From the NCBI RefSeq assembly GCF_006542425.1, contig NZ_VFID01000003.1:372001-436000 (forward strand): a DNA stretch of 64,000 nucleotides, in the 5' to 3' direction. Origin of the DNA: Pseudoxanthomonas sp. z9 (GTDB lineage: Bacteria; Pseudomonadota; Gammaproteobacteria; Xanthomonadales; Xanthomonadaceae). Both the position numbers and the translations under genes were made by a program. Below the pieces are notes generated by a model. It was not told the origin of the DNA. It saw nothing but the letters and a program-made list of their open reading frames with translations, and did no database searches. Positions 35,914 to 44,682 of this stretch are shown here, piece after piece (positions within the stretch are counted from its first letter, which is position 1; every line of letters begins with the position of its first letter).

Positions 35914-36461
35914 CCCGCGCGTCCCGCGCGCCAGGCGTCGCGGCTTTGGCCCCAGACATCCAGTTCGATCGACTCGAACGGCGGCGGCAGCCGGGTCTGG
36001 CGCAACTTGCGCGATCCCAGGCGTTCGGCCAGCTTCTGCGACGGCACGTTTTCCGCGTCGATGCAGTGGATGATGTCGGTCCAGCCCAGGTTGTCGAACG
36101 CCCAGTCGATGGCCGGCCGCGCCGCTTCCAGCGCATAACCCTTGCCCTGGGCCGCCCGCCGGAGCGACCAGCCGACTTCGTTGCCCGGCCAACCCTCCGG
36201 CTTCCACGGCCCCAATTGGCCGAGCCACTCGCCGGTGGCGCGTTCGATGATCGCGAACATGCCGAACCCGTCGAGCCACCAGGAACCCGGCTGCCACAGG
36301 AACCGACGCCAGGCTTCCGGACGGGTGACCGCGCCGCCGATGAAGCGGGCGGCCTCCTCATCGGCCTGGAGCTCCGCGAAACCCTCGAAATCTTCGCGCC
36401 GCGGCGGCCGCAGGATCAGGCGTTCGGTTTCCAGCCTCAGTTCGTCGATACCCCGGCTCAT
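35910..36461 (-). CDS. GNAT acetyltransferase, first of a tandem pair
   Basis: A 183-residue RimJ/RimL-type N-acetyltransferase: LETERLILRPPRREDFEGF at the start, the acetyl-CoA loop RRAAQGKGYALEAAR, and the late NVPSQKLAERLGSRKL segment. It is closely similar to the neighbour at 36458 over its whole length, which points to tandem duplication. Its ATG overlaps the neighbour's stop by four bases. Substrate unknown. Confidence 0.9.
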   Translation of the reverse strand: MSRGIDELRLETERLILRPPRREDFEGFAELQADEEAARFIGGAVTRPEAWRRFLWQPGSWWLDGFGMFAIIERATGEWLGQLGPWKPEGWPGNEVGWSLRRAAQGKGYALEAARPAIDWAFDNLGWTDIIHCIDAENVPSQKLAERLGSRKLRQTRLPPPFESIELDVWGQSRDAWRAGRAG

Positions 36462-37009
36462 GCGTCCTTTCCTCCCTGTGCGAACCACTGTTCGCGTGAC
36501 TGTCCCCAGATTTCGACCGGTTTGCCTTCATGCGGCGCCGGCAACTCGCCCATGCGCAGGAAGCGCGAGCCCAGCTTGGCCGCGACCGTCTTGGAGTTCT
36601 GGTTGTCCGGATCGATCGTGTGGATCATCTCGTCCCAGCCCAGCGCGGCGAACGCCCAGTCCGCCGCGGCGCGCGCCGCTTCCGGCGCGTAGCCCCGGCC
36701 CCAGGCCTCGCGTGCGATGCTCCAGCCGATCTCGGTGCCGGGCCAGCCGAGCGGGCACCATGGCCCGACCCGTCCCACCCAGCGACCGCTGGCTTTCTCG
36801 ATCACCGAGAACATCGCGAAGCCTTCCATCTGCCAGCAGCCGACCATCGCCGCCAGGCTGCGGTAGGCCATCGAACGCGGCTGCACGCCGCCGATGTAGT
36901 GGGTGGCTTCCTCGTCGGCGACGAACGCCGCCCACGGCTCGTAGTCCTCGCGGCGCTGCGGCCGCAGCCACAGGCGCTCGGTTTCCAGTTGCAGATCGAA
37001 GATGCTCAA
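36458..37009 (-). CDS. GNAT acetyltransferase, second of a tandem pair
   Basis: A 183-residue paralogue of the gene at 35910. Shared landmarks include LETERLWLRPQRREDYEPW, the cofactor loop REAWGRGYAPEAAR, and WGQSREQWF near the end. Upstream, 120 bases separate it from the acyl-CoA dehydrogenase gene. The pair probably modifies small molecules or ribosomal or other protein N-termini. Confidence 0.9.
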   Translation of the reverse strand: MSIFDLQLETERLWLRPQRREDYEPWAAFVADEEATHYIGGVQPRSMAYRSLAAMVGCWQMEGFAMFSVIEKASGRWVGRVGPWCPLGWPGTEIGWSIAREAWGRGYAPEAARAAADWAFAALGWDEMIHTIDPDNQNSKTVAAKLGSRFLRMGELPAPHEGKPVEIWGQSREQWFAQGGKDA

Positions 37010-37131
37010 GGTCTGCCCCTCATGTCACGGCGGAACGGAGGACGCCAGGCCGGCGACACGGGCATGGTGCCCGCACCGCGTTCACCTGCCGCCCTTCGCA
37101 GCGCCCGCCGCATCCGCGGCGGGCAATCGGT

Positions 37132-38295
37132 TCAGAATGCGCTGATCCCGGTCAGTTCACGGCCGATGACCAACTGGTGCACGGTTTCGGTGCCTTCATA
37201 GGTGATGACCGATTCCAGGTTCAGCGCATGGCGGATCGCGGCGTGCTCGGTGGTGATGCCGGCGCCGCCGAGCAGATCGCGGCACTCGCGGGCGATGTCG
37301 ATGGCCATGCGGCAGTTGTTCCACTTGGCCAGCGACACCTGCTGCGGCTGCAGGGTGCCGGCGTCCTTGAGCCGGCCGAGCTGCAGCGACAGCAGCTGCG
37401 CCAGGGTGATCCGGCGGGCCATCTCGGCCAGCTTGATCTGCGCGCTCTGGGTCGCCGCCACCGGACGGTTGAACAGGATGCGTTCCTTGGAATAGTTCAG
37501 CGCCTCGTCCAGGCACGCGATGGCCGCGCCGATCGGGCCCCAGGTAATGCCGTAGCGGGCCTGGGTCAGGCAGCCCAGCGGGCCCTTCAGGCCCTTCACG
37601 TTGGGCAGGCGGCTGGAATCGGGCACGCGCACGTTGTCGAAGAACAGCGCGCTGGTCACCGACGCGCGCAGGCTCATCTTGTGCTTGATTTCCTGGGCGG
37701 TGAAGCCGGGCATGCCCTTCTCCAGCACGAAGCCCTGGATGCCTTCGTCGGTCTGTGCCCAGACAATGGCGATGTCGGCCAGGTTGCCGTTGGTGATCCA
37801 CATCTTGGAACCGTTGATCACCCAGTCGTCGCCGTCACGGCGCGCGTTGGTCTTCATGTTGGCCGGGTCGGAGCCGCCATGCGGCTCGGTCAGGCCGAAG
37901 CAGCCGATCACCTTGCCGGCGGCCATGTCGGGCAGCCAGCGCTGGCGTTGCTCTTCGCTGCCGTAGGCATAGATCGGATACATGCACAGCGAGGACTGCA
38001 CGCTGACGAAGCTGCGGATGCCGCTGTCGCCGCGTTCCAGTTCCTGGCAGATCAGGCCGTAGCTGACCCCGTTCAGGCCGGCGCAGCCGTACTTTTCCGG
38101 CAGCGAGGAGCCCAGCAGGCCCAGTTCGGCGATTTCCGGGACGAGTTCCTTCGGGAAGCGGCCCTGGTCGAACGCCTCGCCGATGATGGGACGCACGCGC
38201 TCGTCGGTGAAGCGGGCCACGGTGTCCTGCACCGCGCGCTCTTCTTCGGACAGCAGGGAACGGACATCAAACAGGTCGTACGGATTCAGGGCCAT
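37132..38295 (-). CDS. Acyl-CoA dehydrogenase, glutaryl-CoA dehydrogenase type
   Basis: A 387-residue FAD enzyme. It has the family motifs CFGLTEPHGGSDPANMKT (flavin-binding) and WITNGNLADIAIVWAQ, and the C-terminal YEGTETVH with the catalytic glutamate. The residues around the substrate pocket (FVSVQSSLCMYPIYAYGSEEQRQRW) match the glutaryl-CoA dehydrogenase branch, which converts glutaryl-CoA to crotonyl-CoA in lysine and tryptophan breakdown. Start at 38295 (MALNPYDLFD). Monocistronic by appearance. Confidence 0.9.
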   Translation of the reverse strand: MALNPYDLFDVRSLLSEEERAVQDTVARFTDERVRPIIGEAFDQGRFPKELVPEIAELGLLGSSLPEKYGCAGLNGVSYGLICQELERGDSGIRSFVSVQSSLCMYPIYAYGSEEQRQRWLPDMAAGKVIGCFGLTEPHGGSDPANMKTNARRDGDDWVINGSKMWITNGNLADIAIVWAQTDEGIQGFVLEKGMPGFTAQEIKHKMSLRASVTSALFFDNVRVPDSSRLPNVKGLKGPLGCLTQARYGITWGPIGAAIACLDEALNYSKERILFNRPVAATQSAQIKLAEMARRITLAQLLSLQLGRLKDAGTLQPQQVSLAKWNNCRMAIDIARECRDLLGGAGITTEHAAIRHALNLESVITYEGTETVHQLVIGRELTGISAF

Positions 38296-38372
38296 GCGGG
38301 ATTCGAGCCGGTTCGGACAATCCCGCATTGTATGGGCTGCTCCGTCCGGGCGGTAAGCCTTCAGGTCGTAAA

Positions 38373-38400
38373 GGAAAGGCCGGCATTTCGCCGGCCTTTC
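38373..38400 (-). terminator. Hairpin terminator of the glycine-zipper gene
   Basis: An 11-base stem, GAAAGGCCGGC/GCCGGCCTTTC, with loop ATTTC. It lies just downstream of the minus-strand gene at 38434 and upstream of the acyl-CoA dehydrogenase. The T tract is short. Confidence 0.7.
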
Positions 38401-38433
38401 GGGGGGTGTTTCGTGGAAACGCCGGGACCGGGC

Positions 38434-39255
38434 TCAGCCCTTGGCGGGAGTCGCCACGGCGGCGGTCTGGGTGACCACCTTGCCATCGATCACCGGCAGG
38501 CGATCGCTATCCGGCTTCTGGTCCAGACGCACGGTGTTCTCCTGGCCATCGAGACGGTAGGTCACGTCATAGCCGACCACCTTGTCGCCGCTGCCCATCG
38601 GGATGCGGCTGCCCGGCTTCTTGTCCATCCGCATGGTGCCGGTGGTGCCATCCGGGTTGCGGTAGGTGACGTTGTAACCGGTCACCCGCGACGACTCGGA
38701 GCTGGCGGTTTCGGTATGGCACTGGCGCTCGGTGCGTTCGACCACGCGGCCACCGACGTGGCGCTTGTCGACCTGATTGCCAATCACACCGCCGGCCACC
38801 GCGCCGGCCACGGTCGCGGCCTTGCGGCCACTGCCCTTGCCGACCTGATTGCCGAGCAGGCCGCCGATGACCGCGCCGGCCACGGTGCCACCGGTGTTGC
38901 CGTCGCGTTCGGGCAAGCGCTCCTGCACCACGACGTCCTGGCACACCTCGTGTGGCGTGCTGGTGGTGGTGGTCTCGCGCACCGGCTCGGTGCCGATCAC
39001 GGTCGCATACAGTTTCTCGCTCGTGGTCACCGGCTTGACGTTGAGCACGTCCGCGTACTGCAGGCTGTCGGCCGGAATGACGTTGTCGGTTGCCGCCGCG
39101 TCATCGGTGGCGAGAGCCGGATCAGCCAGCGGCGCGGTTTCGGCCGTCGGCGTGCCCGCAGTCTTGTCGCCGCTCTTCATGAAAGCGGCGGTCGCCACGC
39201 CGCCAACCAGCAGCGCGCCGGCAGCGACCAGAATCATGGTGGTGTTGTTCTTCAT
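38434..39255 (-). CDS. Glycine-zipper 2TM domain envelope protein
   Basis: About 273 residues: an N-terminal membrane segment (MILVAAGALLVGGVATAAFM), a low-complexity Ala/Thr linker, then a glycine-zipper pair (GGTVAGAVIGGLLGNQVGKG and TVAGAVAGGVIGNQV) that can form two membrane hairpins. A Cys (VCQDVVV) and a C-terminal beta part with two similar repeats (TGYNVTYRNPDGTTGTM and VGYDVTYRLDGQENTV) follow. The pattern resembles SlyB-like outer-membrane stress proteins. Function unknown. Confidence 0.85.
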   Translation of the reverse strand: MKNNTTMILVAAGALLVGGVATAAFMKSGDKTAGTPTAETAPLADPALATDDAAATDNVIPADSLQYADVLNVKPVTTSEKLYATVIGTEPVRETTTTSTPHEVCQDVVVQERLPERDGNTGGTVAGAVIGGLLGNQVGKGSGRKAATVAGAVAGGVIGNQVDKRHVGGRVVERTERQCHTETASSESSRVTGYNVTYRNPDGTTGTMRMDKKPGSRIPMGSGDKVVGYDVTYRLDGQENTVRLDQKPDSDRLPVIDGKVVTQTAAVATPAKG

Positions 39256-39428
39256 CGCAGCCTCCATTGCGGGCCTCGCCCGAGTCACATTACGGGCATC
39301 ATTCCACCACTACGAACCTGAACCAAGCCCCGTTTCATGCAGACGAAATCGTACTTTTCGTGAACGGCGGCGCAGTCCCGCGCGACGTGCTAGCGTGTCG
39401 CCCCATCGACCCTGCGGAGACCCGCGCC

Positions 39429-39662
39429 GTGGCCAATCCCCTTCTGTTGCCCGTGCTGGAATGGGCCCGGAGACTGCGTTACCCCACCCTGTTCAAGATC
39501 ACCGCGGGGCTGTTCGTCCTCAGCGTGCTGCTGCCGCCCGGCATCGATCCGATTCCGTTCCTGGACGAACTGGTGTTCGGCCTGGGCACGCTGCTGCTGG
39601 CGAACTGGAAGCGCCGCAAGGAGCCGGCGCCGCCGCTGGAACCGGGCCGGCCGTCGCGCTGA
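39429..39662 (+). CDS. Small DUF6116-like membrane protein
   Basis: About 77 residues: ANPLLLPVLEWARRLRYPTLFK, a hydrophobic segment (AGLFVLSVLLPPGIDPIPFLD), a second one (ELVFGLGTLLLANWKRRK) and a basic/proline tail. The GTG start has GGAGA nine bases upstream. It lies one base before the tatD start, so the two are co-transcribed. The DUF assignment is from memory of the motif. Confidence 0.75.
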   Translation: MANPLLLPVLEWARRLRYPTLFKITAGLFVLSVLLPPGIDPIPFLDELVFGLGTLLLANWKRRKEPAPPLEPGRPSR

Positions 39663-39663
39663 C

Positions 39664-40431
39664 GTGCGGTTGATCGACAGTCACTGCCATCTCGACGCCG
39701 CCGAGTTCGATGCCGACCGGGACGCGGTGATTGCCCGCGCGCGCGAAGCCGGCGTCGTCCACCAGGTGATTCCGGCGGTCGAGGCCGCCGGCTGGCCCGC
39801 ACTGCGTGCGCTTTGCCGAGATCAACCGGATCTGCACCCGGCCTACGGCCTGCATCCGATGTACCTGGCGCGGCACCGCGGGGAGCATCTGGACGAATTG
39901 CGCGCATGGCTCGCAAACGAACGGCCGGTCGCGGTCGGTGAATGCGGCCTGGATTACTTCGTCGAGGATCTGGATCCGGCGACACAGCGGCGCTACTTCG
40001 ATGCGCAATTGCGGCTGGCGCGCGAATTCGACCTGCCGCTGATCATCCATGCGCGACGCGCGGTGGACGCGGTCATCGCGGCGGTGCGCCGCGTCGGCGG
40101 CCTGCGCGGCGTGGTGCACAGTTTTTCCGGCAGCCCGGAACAGGCACGCCAGTTGTGGAATGCCGGCTTCCTGATCGGCCTCGGCGGGCCGGTCACCTAC
40201 GAACGCGCGCAACGCCTGCGCGGGCTGGTCACCTCGATGCCGCTGGAACACCTGCTGCTGGAAACCGACGCACCGGACCAGCCCGACGTGGCGATCCGCG
40301 GCCAGCGCAACGAACCGGCGCGGGTGTCGGTCATCTGCCGGACCATCGCGCAGTTGCGGGGCGAACCCGAGGAGGACATTGCCGCCGTCACCCGCGGCAA
40401 TGCCGCGCGCCTGTTCGGATTGGCCGCCTGA
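39664..40431 (+). CDS. tatD: TatD-family metal-dependent DNase/hydrolase
   Basis: A 255-residue amidohydrolase-fold nuclease. Metal ligands are visible in DSHCHLD at the N-terminus, AVGECGLDY, LIIHAR, GVVHSFSG and LLETDAPDQP at the end. It starts with GTG directly after the DUF6116-like gene. It converges with tcdA, four bases apart. The exact TatD/YcfH/YjjV subgroup cannot be told by eye. Confidence 0.92.
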   Translation: MRLIDSHCHLDAAEFDADRDAVIARAREAGVVHQVIPAVEAAGWPALRALCRDQPDLHPAYGLHPMYLARHRGEHLDELRAWLANERPVAVGECGLDYFVEDLDPATQRRYFDAQLRLAREFDLPLIIHARRAVDAVIAAVRRVGGLRGVVHSFSGSPEQARQLWNAGFLIGLGGPVTYERAQRLRGLVTSMPLEHLLLETDAPDQPDVAIRGQRNEPARVSVICRTIAQLRGEPEEDIAAVTRGNAARLFGLAA

Positions 40432-40434
40432 GTT

Positions 40435-41235
40435 TCAGGCCGCCGGCTTCTTTTCCTTGAGCAGCAGTTCCAGCGCTTTGCCGACCATGGCGAAGGCGAA
40501 CGCGCCGGTGATATGGGTCGCCGCACCCAGGCCGACGCCGCAGTCGAGCTTCAGCGCCGCATCCGCGCCCAGTTGCGGGCGCAGGCCGCACACGCTGCCG
40601 TCGGCCTGCGGATACCTGACGTTCTCCAGCGAATACACCGCGGTCACGCCGAAGTAGCGATCCCGGTTCTTCGGGAAATTGAACTCGCCGCGCAGCTTCT
40701 TGCGCACCAGCGCCAGCAGGGCATCGTGTTCGGTACGGGAGAGATCGCGAAGGCGGATCTGGGTGGGATCGGTGCGCCCGCCCGCCGATCCGGACACGAT
40801 GATCGGCAGCTTGCGCCGCCGGCACCACGCGATCATCTCGACCTTGGTGCGGAAACTGTCACAGGCGTCCAGGACCAGATCGAAGCCGCGATCCAGCAGT
40901 TCCTCCAGGTTGCTGCCGGTCAGGAACGCCGGGATCACCTCGATTTCGACGTCCGGATTGATCGCGCGGCAGCGCTCGGCCATCGCCTCGGCCTTGTTGC
41001 GCCCGTACTGGCCCTCCAGCGCGGGCAACTGGCGGTTGGTGTTGGACACGCAGATGTCGTCCGCGTCGATCAGGGTCAGGTGGCCGATCCCGGAGCGCGC
41101 CAGCGCCTCCACCACCCACGAGCCCACGCCGCCCAGGCCGACCACCGCCACGCGCCGCTCGGCGTAGCGGTTGACCGCGCCCTGCCCGTACAGGCGGTCG
41201 ATGCCGGCGAAACGATCCTTGAGGACTTTCTTCAT
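40435..41235 (-). CDS. tcdA: tRNA threonylcarbamoyladenosine dehydratase
   Basis: TcdA (CsdL) cyclises t6A37 in tRNAs with ATP. The 266-residue E1-like protein has the nucleotide site VVGLGGVGSWVVEALARSG, the DADDICVSNTNRQ segment and the later GGRTDPTQIRLRDLSRTEHD. I start at 41235 (MKKVLKDRF); the longer frame upstream is unlikely. Reads opposite to tatD. Confidence 0.95.
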   Translation of the reverse strand: MKKVLKDRFAGIDRLYGQGAVNRYAERRVAVVGLGGVGSWVVEALARSGIGHLTLIDADDICVSNTNRQLPALEGQYGRNKAEAMAERCRAINPDVEIEVIPAFLTGSNLEELLDRGFDLVLDACDSFRTKVEMIAWCRRRKLPIIVSGSAGGRTDPTQIRLRDLSRTEHDALLALVRKKLRGEFNFPKNRDRYFGVTAVYSLENVRYPQADGSVCGLRPQLGADAALKLDCGVGLGAATHITGAFAFAMVGKALELLLKEKKPAA

Positions 41236-41311
41236 CCGGCAATTGTAGACATGGCGCGGGGTGTGACGTGCGTCGTAACATGGCACGAACTTTTCCAGAG
41301 GAGCCCGCCGC

Positions 41312-41749
41312 ATGGCCAGCCAGCCGACCGCCAAGTCGTCCAACGCTTCCCGCTACCTGTTCCTGTTCCTGATCGGCCTGGTGATCGGCGCGGTCGCCAC
41401 GGTGATGGCGATGCGCGCGATCCAGGCGCGCCAGGATCCCTTCCCCGACAGCGTCATGCACGTGATGCAGAAGCACGCCGGCCTGCTGGGCGACAAGGTG
41501 GCGCAAAGCCGTTGCGCGGCCACGGACACGGTGCCGCACGTGCGGGCCCTGCGCACGATGGCCAACGATCTGGAACTGGCCCTGCCCGGCCTGGCCGAGG
41601 ATCAGCGCTTCGTGACCCATGCCAGCGACTTCCGCGCCAAGCTCGACGCCAGCCTGGCCACCCCGCCGACCGACTGCACCGCGGCCAAGGCGCTGGCCGA
41701 TCAGGTCAAGGAAAGCTGCAAGGGCTGCCACCAGGACTTCCGCGGCTGA
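41312..41749 (+). CDS. Membrane-anchored cytochrome c'-like protein
   Basis: A 145-residue protein with one N-terminal hydrophobic anchor (YLFLFLIGLVIGAVATVMAM) and a helical periplasmic domain. The single heme site CKGCH is four residues from the very end of the helical bundle, the position used by cytochromes c'. It could bind nitric oxide or carry electrons. No operon partner. An extra cysteine pair (C68 region, C122 region) may form a disulfide. Confidence 0.85.
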   Translation: MASQPTAKSSNASRYLFLFLIGLVIGAVATVMAMRAIQARQDPFPDSVMHVMQKHAGLLGDKVAQSRCAATDTVPHVRALRTMANDLELALPGLAEDQRFVTHASDFRAKLDASLATPPTDCTAAKALADQVKESCKGCHQDFRG

Positions 41750-41910
41750 ATTGCGGCTGACGCCGCAAGCCCGCGATGACGGCCCGGAGCGGTGCAGTTG
41801 TCGTGGGGTTCACGCAGCTGGCGCGAGGATGCGTGCGACCGGGCCGCGTCGTCGCGTCACCCGGTGCGGATCGAATGTCCAAGACCGGACCACGTGAACC
41901 AGGAGGAGCC

Positions 41911-42390
41911 ATGAATCTTCGTATGTTTGCCATCGGTGCCGTTGCCTCGCTGGCACTGGCCGGTTGCGCCACCAGTTCGCCCGGCTATGGCGGCGGCGGT
42001 TACAACAGCGGCGGTTATCGCCCGGCGCCTTCGAACAACTACTGCGCGGACTGCGGCATCGTCGAACGCATCGATGTCGTGTCCTCCGGACGCTCGGCGC
42101 CCAGCGCGACCGGCGCGGTCCTGGGTGGCATCGTCGGCGCCGTCGCCGGCCGCCAGATTTCCGAGCACACCGGCGGCAGCAAGGGCAACAAGAACATCGC
42201 CACCGTCGCGGGCGCCGCGGCCGGCGCGATGGCCGGCAACGCCATCCAGAACCGCACCACCGGCGATAGCTACAACATCACCGTGCGCATGGACGATGGC
42301 CGTCGCCTGACCTTCACCCAGCACGATCTCGGCGGCATCCGCGAGAACACCTACGTGCGGATCCAGAACGGCCGGGTGGTCCTGCGATAA
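41911..42390 (+). CDS. Glycine-zipper lipoprotein (SlyB/Pcp-like)
   Basis: A 159-residue outer-membrane lipoprotein: signal with lipobox LAGC, Gly/Tyr-rich linker, CADCGIVERIDVV, and a glycine-zipper hairpin pair (TGAVLGGIVGAVAGRQI and AGAAAGAMAGNAIQN). The C-terminal beta part is VRMDDGRRLTFTQHDL. AGGAGGAG lies at seven bases before ATG. SlyB-type proteins are envelope-stress and PhoP-controlled in enterics; regulation here is unknown. Confidence 0.9.
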   Translation: MNLRMFAIGAVASLALAGCATSSPGYGGGGYNSGGYRPAPSNNYCADCGIVERIDVVSSGRSAPSATGAVLGGIVGAVAGRQISEHTGGSKGNKNIATVAGAAAGAMAGNAIQNRTTGDSYNITVRMDDGRRLTFTQHDLGGIRENTYVRIQNGRVVLR

Positions 42391-42424
42391 CGCTGTCCCG
42401 CGACGGGACGCATTCCTGCCGCGC

Positions 42425-42459
42425 AAAGAAAAAGCCCGACCTGAGTCGGGCCTTTTCTT
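42425..42459. terminator. Bidirectional terminator
   Basis: The hairpin GCCCGAC-CTGA-GTCGGGC is bracketed by AAAGAAAAA and CTTTTCTT, so it works on both strands. It lies between the convergent lipoprotein gene and cold-shock gene. Confidence 0.9.
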
Positions 42460-42500
42460 CGTGTCCGGTCGTCACAACCGGCGCGAATCTTGGCGAGACC

Positions 42501-42710
42501 TTACAGCGGCTGCACGGCGTCGGCCTGCAAGCCCTTCTGGCCCTGCACGACGGTGAAGCTGACCTTCTGGCCTTCCTTCAGGCTCTTGAAGCCCTGGGTC
42601 TGGATGGCGCGGAAATGCACAAACACGTCTTCACCGTTCTCACGGCTGATAAAGCCGAAGCCCTTGGCATCGTTGAACCATTTCACGGTTCCGGTTTCAC
42701 GGTCGGACAT
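42501..42710 (-). CDS. Cold-shock domain protein
   Basis: A 69-residue single-strand nucleic-acid binding protein with RNP1 KGFGFI and RNP2 DVFVHF motifs at the usual places, preceded by GTVKWFND. It acts as an RNA chaperone. The 230 bases upstream before the divergent DUF456 gene are long enough for the structured leader of cold-inducible members, but I see no clear cold box. Which Csp paralogue it is cannot be said. Confidence 0.96.
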   Translation of the reverse strand: MSDRETGTVKWFNDAKGFGFISRENGEDVFVHFRAIQTQGFKSLKEGQKVSFTVVQGQKGLQADAVQPL

Positions 42711-42944
42711 CTACTTGCTCCTTGGAACTCTGGGTGGTGGAAACGCCTCTCGGCGGCTGGTTGCAAGGAGGAAGCGAGGTACAACGATGTAGCGGATCAT
42801 GGATCTACCGCATCTAGGCCACGATTCACGGTGACCTTGGCAAACACAGCGAGCGCACACTAACCCGCAATTTGTGAAAATGCAAACCGTCCACGGCCCC
42901 CCAAAACGGCGCCCAACCCGTTGATTGGACAAGGAGAATTTCGC

Positions 42945-43430
42945 TTGGACCTCACCACCCTGTACTACGTGCTGGCCGTCGTGCTCATCCTGGTCGGGCT
43001 GGCCGGGGTCATCCTGCCGGCGCTGCCCGGCCTGCCGCTGGTGTTCGCGGGCATGCTGCTGGCCGCCTGGGCCGGGGATTTCCAGCAGATCGGCTGGGTG
43101 CCTCTGATCCTTCTGGGCCTGCTGACGGCGCTGTCGGTCGCAGTGGATTTCTTTGCCACCGTGGTCGGTGCCAAGCGCGTCGGCGCCAGTGGCAAGGCCC
43201 TGCTCGGCGCGGCGGTCGGTACGTTCGCGGGTCTGTTCTTCGGCCCGATTGGTCTGTTTGCCGGACCATTCGTGGGCGCCCTGCTCGGCGAGTTGTGGCA
43301 CAGCCGCGAGATCGGGCAGGCCACCAAGGTCGGCCTGGGCACGTGGCTCGGCATTGTCCTGGGCGTGGTACTGAAGCTGGGGCTGGCGTTCGCGATGCTC
43401 GGCCTGTTCCTGTTCGCCTGGGTGTTCTGA
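42945..43430 (+). CDS. DUF456 membrane protein
   Basis: About 161 residues with four to five hydrophobic segments; GLAGVILPALPGLPLVFAGMLLAAW is the DUF456 hallmark, followed by GTFAGLFFGPIGLFAGPFVGALLGEL. I choose the TTG start at 42945, eight bases after AAGGAG, over an ATG-like start further upstream. No function is established for the family. Confidence 0.88.
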   Translation: MDLTTLYYVLAVVLILVGLAGVILPALPGLPLVFAGMLLAAWAGDFQQIGWVPLILLGLLTALSVAVDFFATVVGAKRVGASGKALLGAAVGTFAGLFFGPIGLFAGPFVGALLGELWHSREIGQATKVGLGTWLGIVLGVVLKLGLAFAMLGLFLFAWVF

Positions 43431-43503
43431 TCCCGCCGGCCTCATCACTCCGCCATCGGGCACAATCGCCCGGCTTCTTCGTTTCCCTGACTGGTCCGAT
43501 CGC

Positions 43504-44682
43504 ATGACACCCCACTCCACCCGGCACCTGCTGCCGTCCCTGATCGCCATGACCCTGGCCACCGCCCCGGCCTTCGCCCAGGAACCACAGCCCGCCGTGG
43601 TGACACCCGAGGCGTGCCGGGCCATCGAAACCGATGCCTCCCGTCTGGCCTGCTACGACGCCGTGTTCGGACGCAGGCCATCGGATACCCGCGCCGCCGA
43701 CGCCGAGGCCACCGCCGCCCGCAGCAGCCTGGATCAACAGCAGGCGCAGCAGGCCCAACAGGAATCGGAGGCGGGCGAGGCGAGCAGCGAACGCCGCGAA
43801 CACCGTCGCCTCGGCGCCTGGTTCCGGACCGACGATCCGATGCTGCAGGAAGCCCTGGCCAACGCCGGCAAGGGTTCGCTGCTGGACAGCCGCTGGGAAC
43901 TGGCCAAGGACTCCAAGCTGGGGGTCTTCCAGTTGCGCGGCTACAAGCCGCTGTACCTGATGCCGGTGTTCTGGACCAGCGACAAGAACGAGATGCCGCA
44001 TTCGCCCAACCCGCGCAACACGGTGACCGAGCCGCAGGCGCTGGACAACACCGAGGCCAAGTTTCAGCTGAGCTTCAAGACCAAGTTCGCCGAGAACCTG
44101 TTCGGCGACAACGGCGACCTGTGGGGCGGCTATACCCAGAGCTCGCGCTGGCAGGTCTACAACGGCGAGGAATCGCGTCCCTTCCGCGAAACCAACTACG
44201 AGCCGGAAGTGATGCTGGTGTTCCGCAACAACTACAGCCTCGGCGGCTGGAAGGGCCGCATGGCCGGCGTGGGCATCAACCACCAGTCCAACGGCCGCAA
44301 CGATCCGCTCTCGCGCAGCTGGAACCGGGTGATCTTCACGGTCGGCCTGGATCGCGAGAACTGGGCGCTGGTGCTGCGCCCCTGGTGGCGCGTGCCGGAC
44401 GGCAACGACGACGACAATCCGGACATCGAGGATTACATCGGGCGCGGCGACGCCATGCTGACCTACAGCAAGGGCGGCCACGAATTCACGGTCCTCGCCC
44501 GCCATTCGTTGCGCACCGGCGACAAATCGCACGGCGCGCTGCAGCTGGACTGGGGCTTCCCGATCCACCGCAGCTTCCGCGGCCACATCCAGGCCTTCCA
44601 CGGCTACGGGGAAAGCATGATCGACTACAACCACAAGGCCACCTACATCGGCCTGGGCATCTCCCTGCTGGAATGGTACTGA
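43504..44682 (+). CDS. pldA: Outer-membrane phospholipase A1
   Basis: OMPLA hydrolyses phospholipids that reach the outer leaflet when the outer membrane is disturbed. After a signal peptide (AMTLATAPAFA) comes an unusual ~80-residue N-terminal extension, Ala/Gln-rich, with CRAIETDASRLACYDAVFGR, then the 12-stranded barrel. The catalytic set is His260 and Ser262 in INHQSNGR and Asn274 in SRSWNR, with spacing as in E. coli PldA. It ends with an aromatic Trp-Tyr, as barrel proteins do. Its stop overlaps the arsC start by one base. Confidence 0.94.
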   Translation: MTPHSTRHLLPSLIAMTLATAPAFAQEPQPAVVTPEACRAIETDASRLACYDAVFGRRPSDTRAADAEATAARSSLDQQQAQQAQQESEAGEASSERREHRRLGAWFRTDDPMLQEALANAGKGSLLDSRWELAKDSKLGVFQLRGYKPLYLMPVFWTSDKNEMPHSPNPRNTVTEPQALDNTEAKFQLSFKTKFAENLFGDNGDLWGGYTQSSRWQVYNGEESRPFRETNYEPEVMLVFRNNYSLGGWKGRMAGVGINHQSNGRNDPLSRSWNRVIFTVGLDRENWALVLRPWWRVPDGNDDDNPDIEDYIGRGDAMLTYSKGGHEFTVLARHSLRTGDKSHGALQLDWGFPIHRSFRGHIQAFHGYGESMIDYNHKATYIGLGISLLEWY

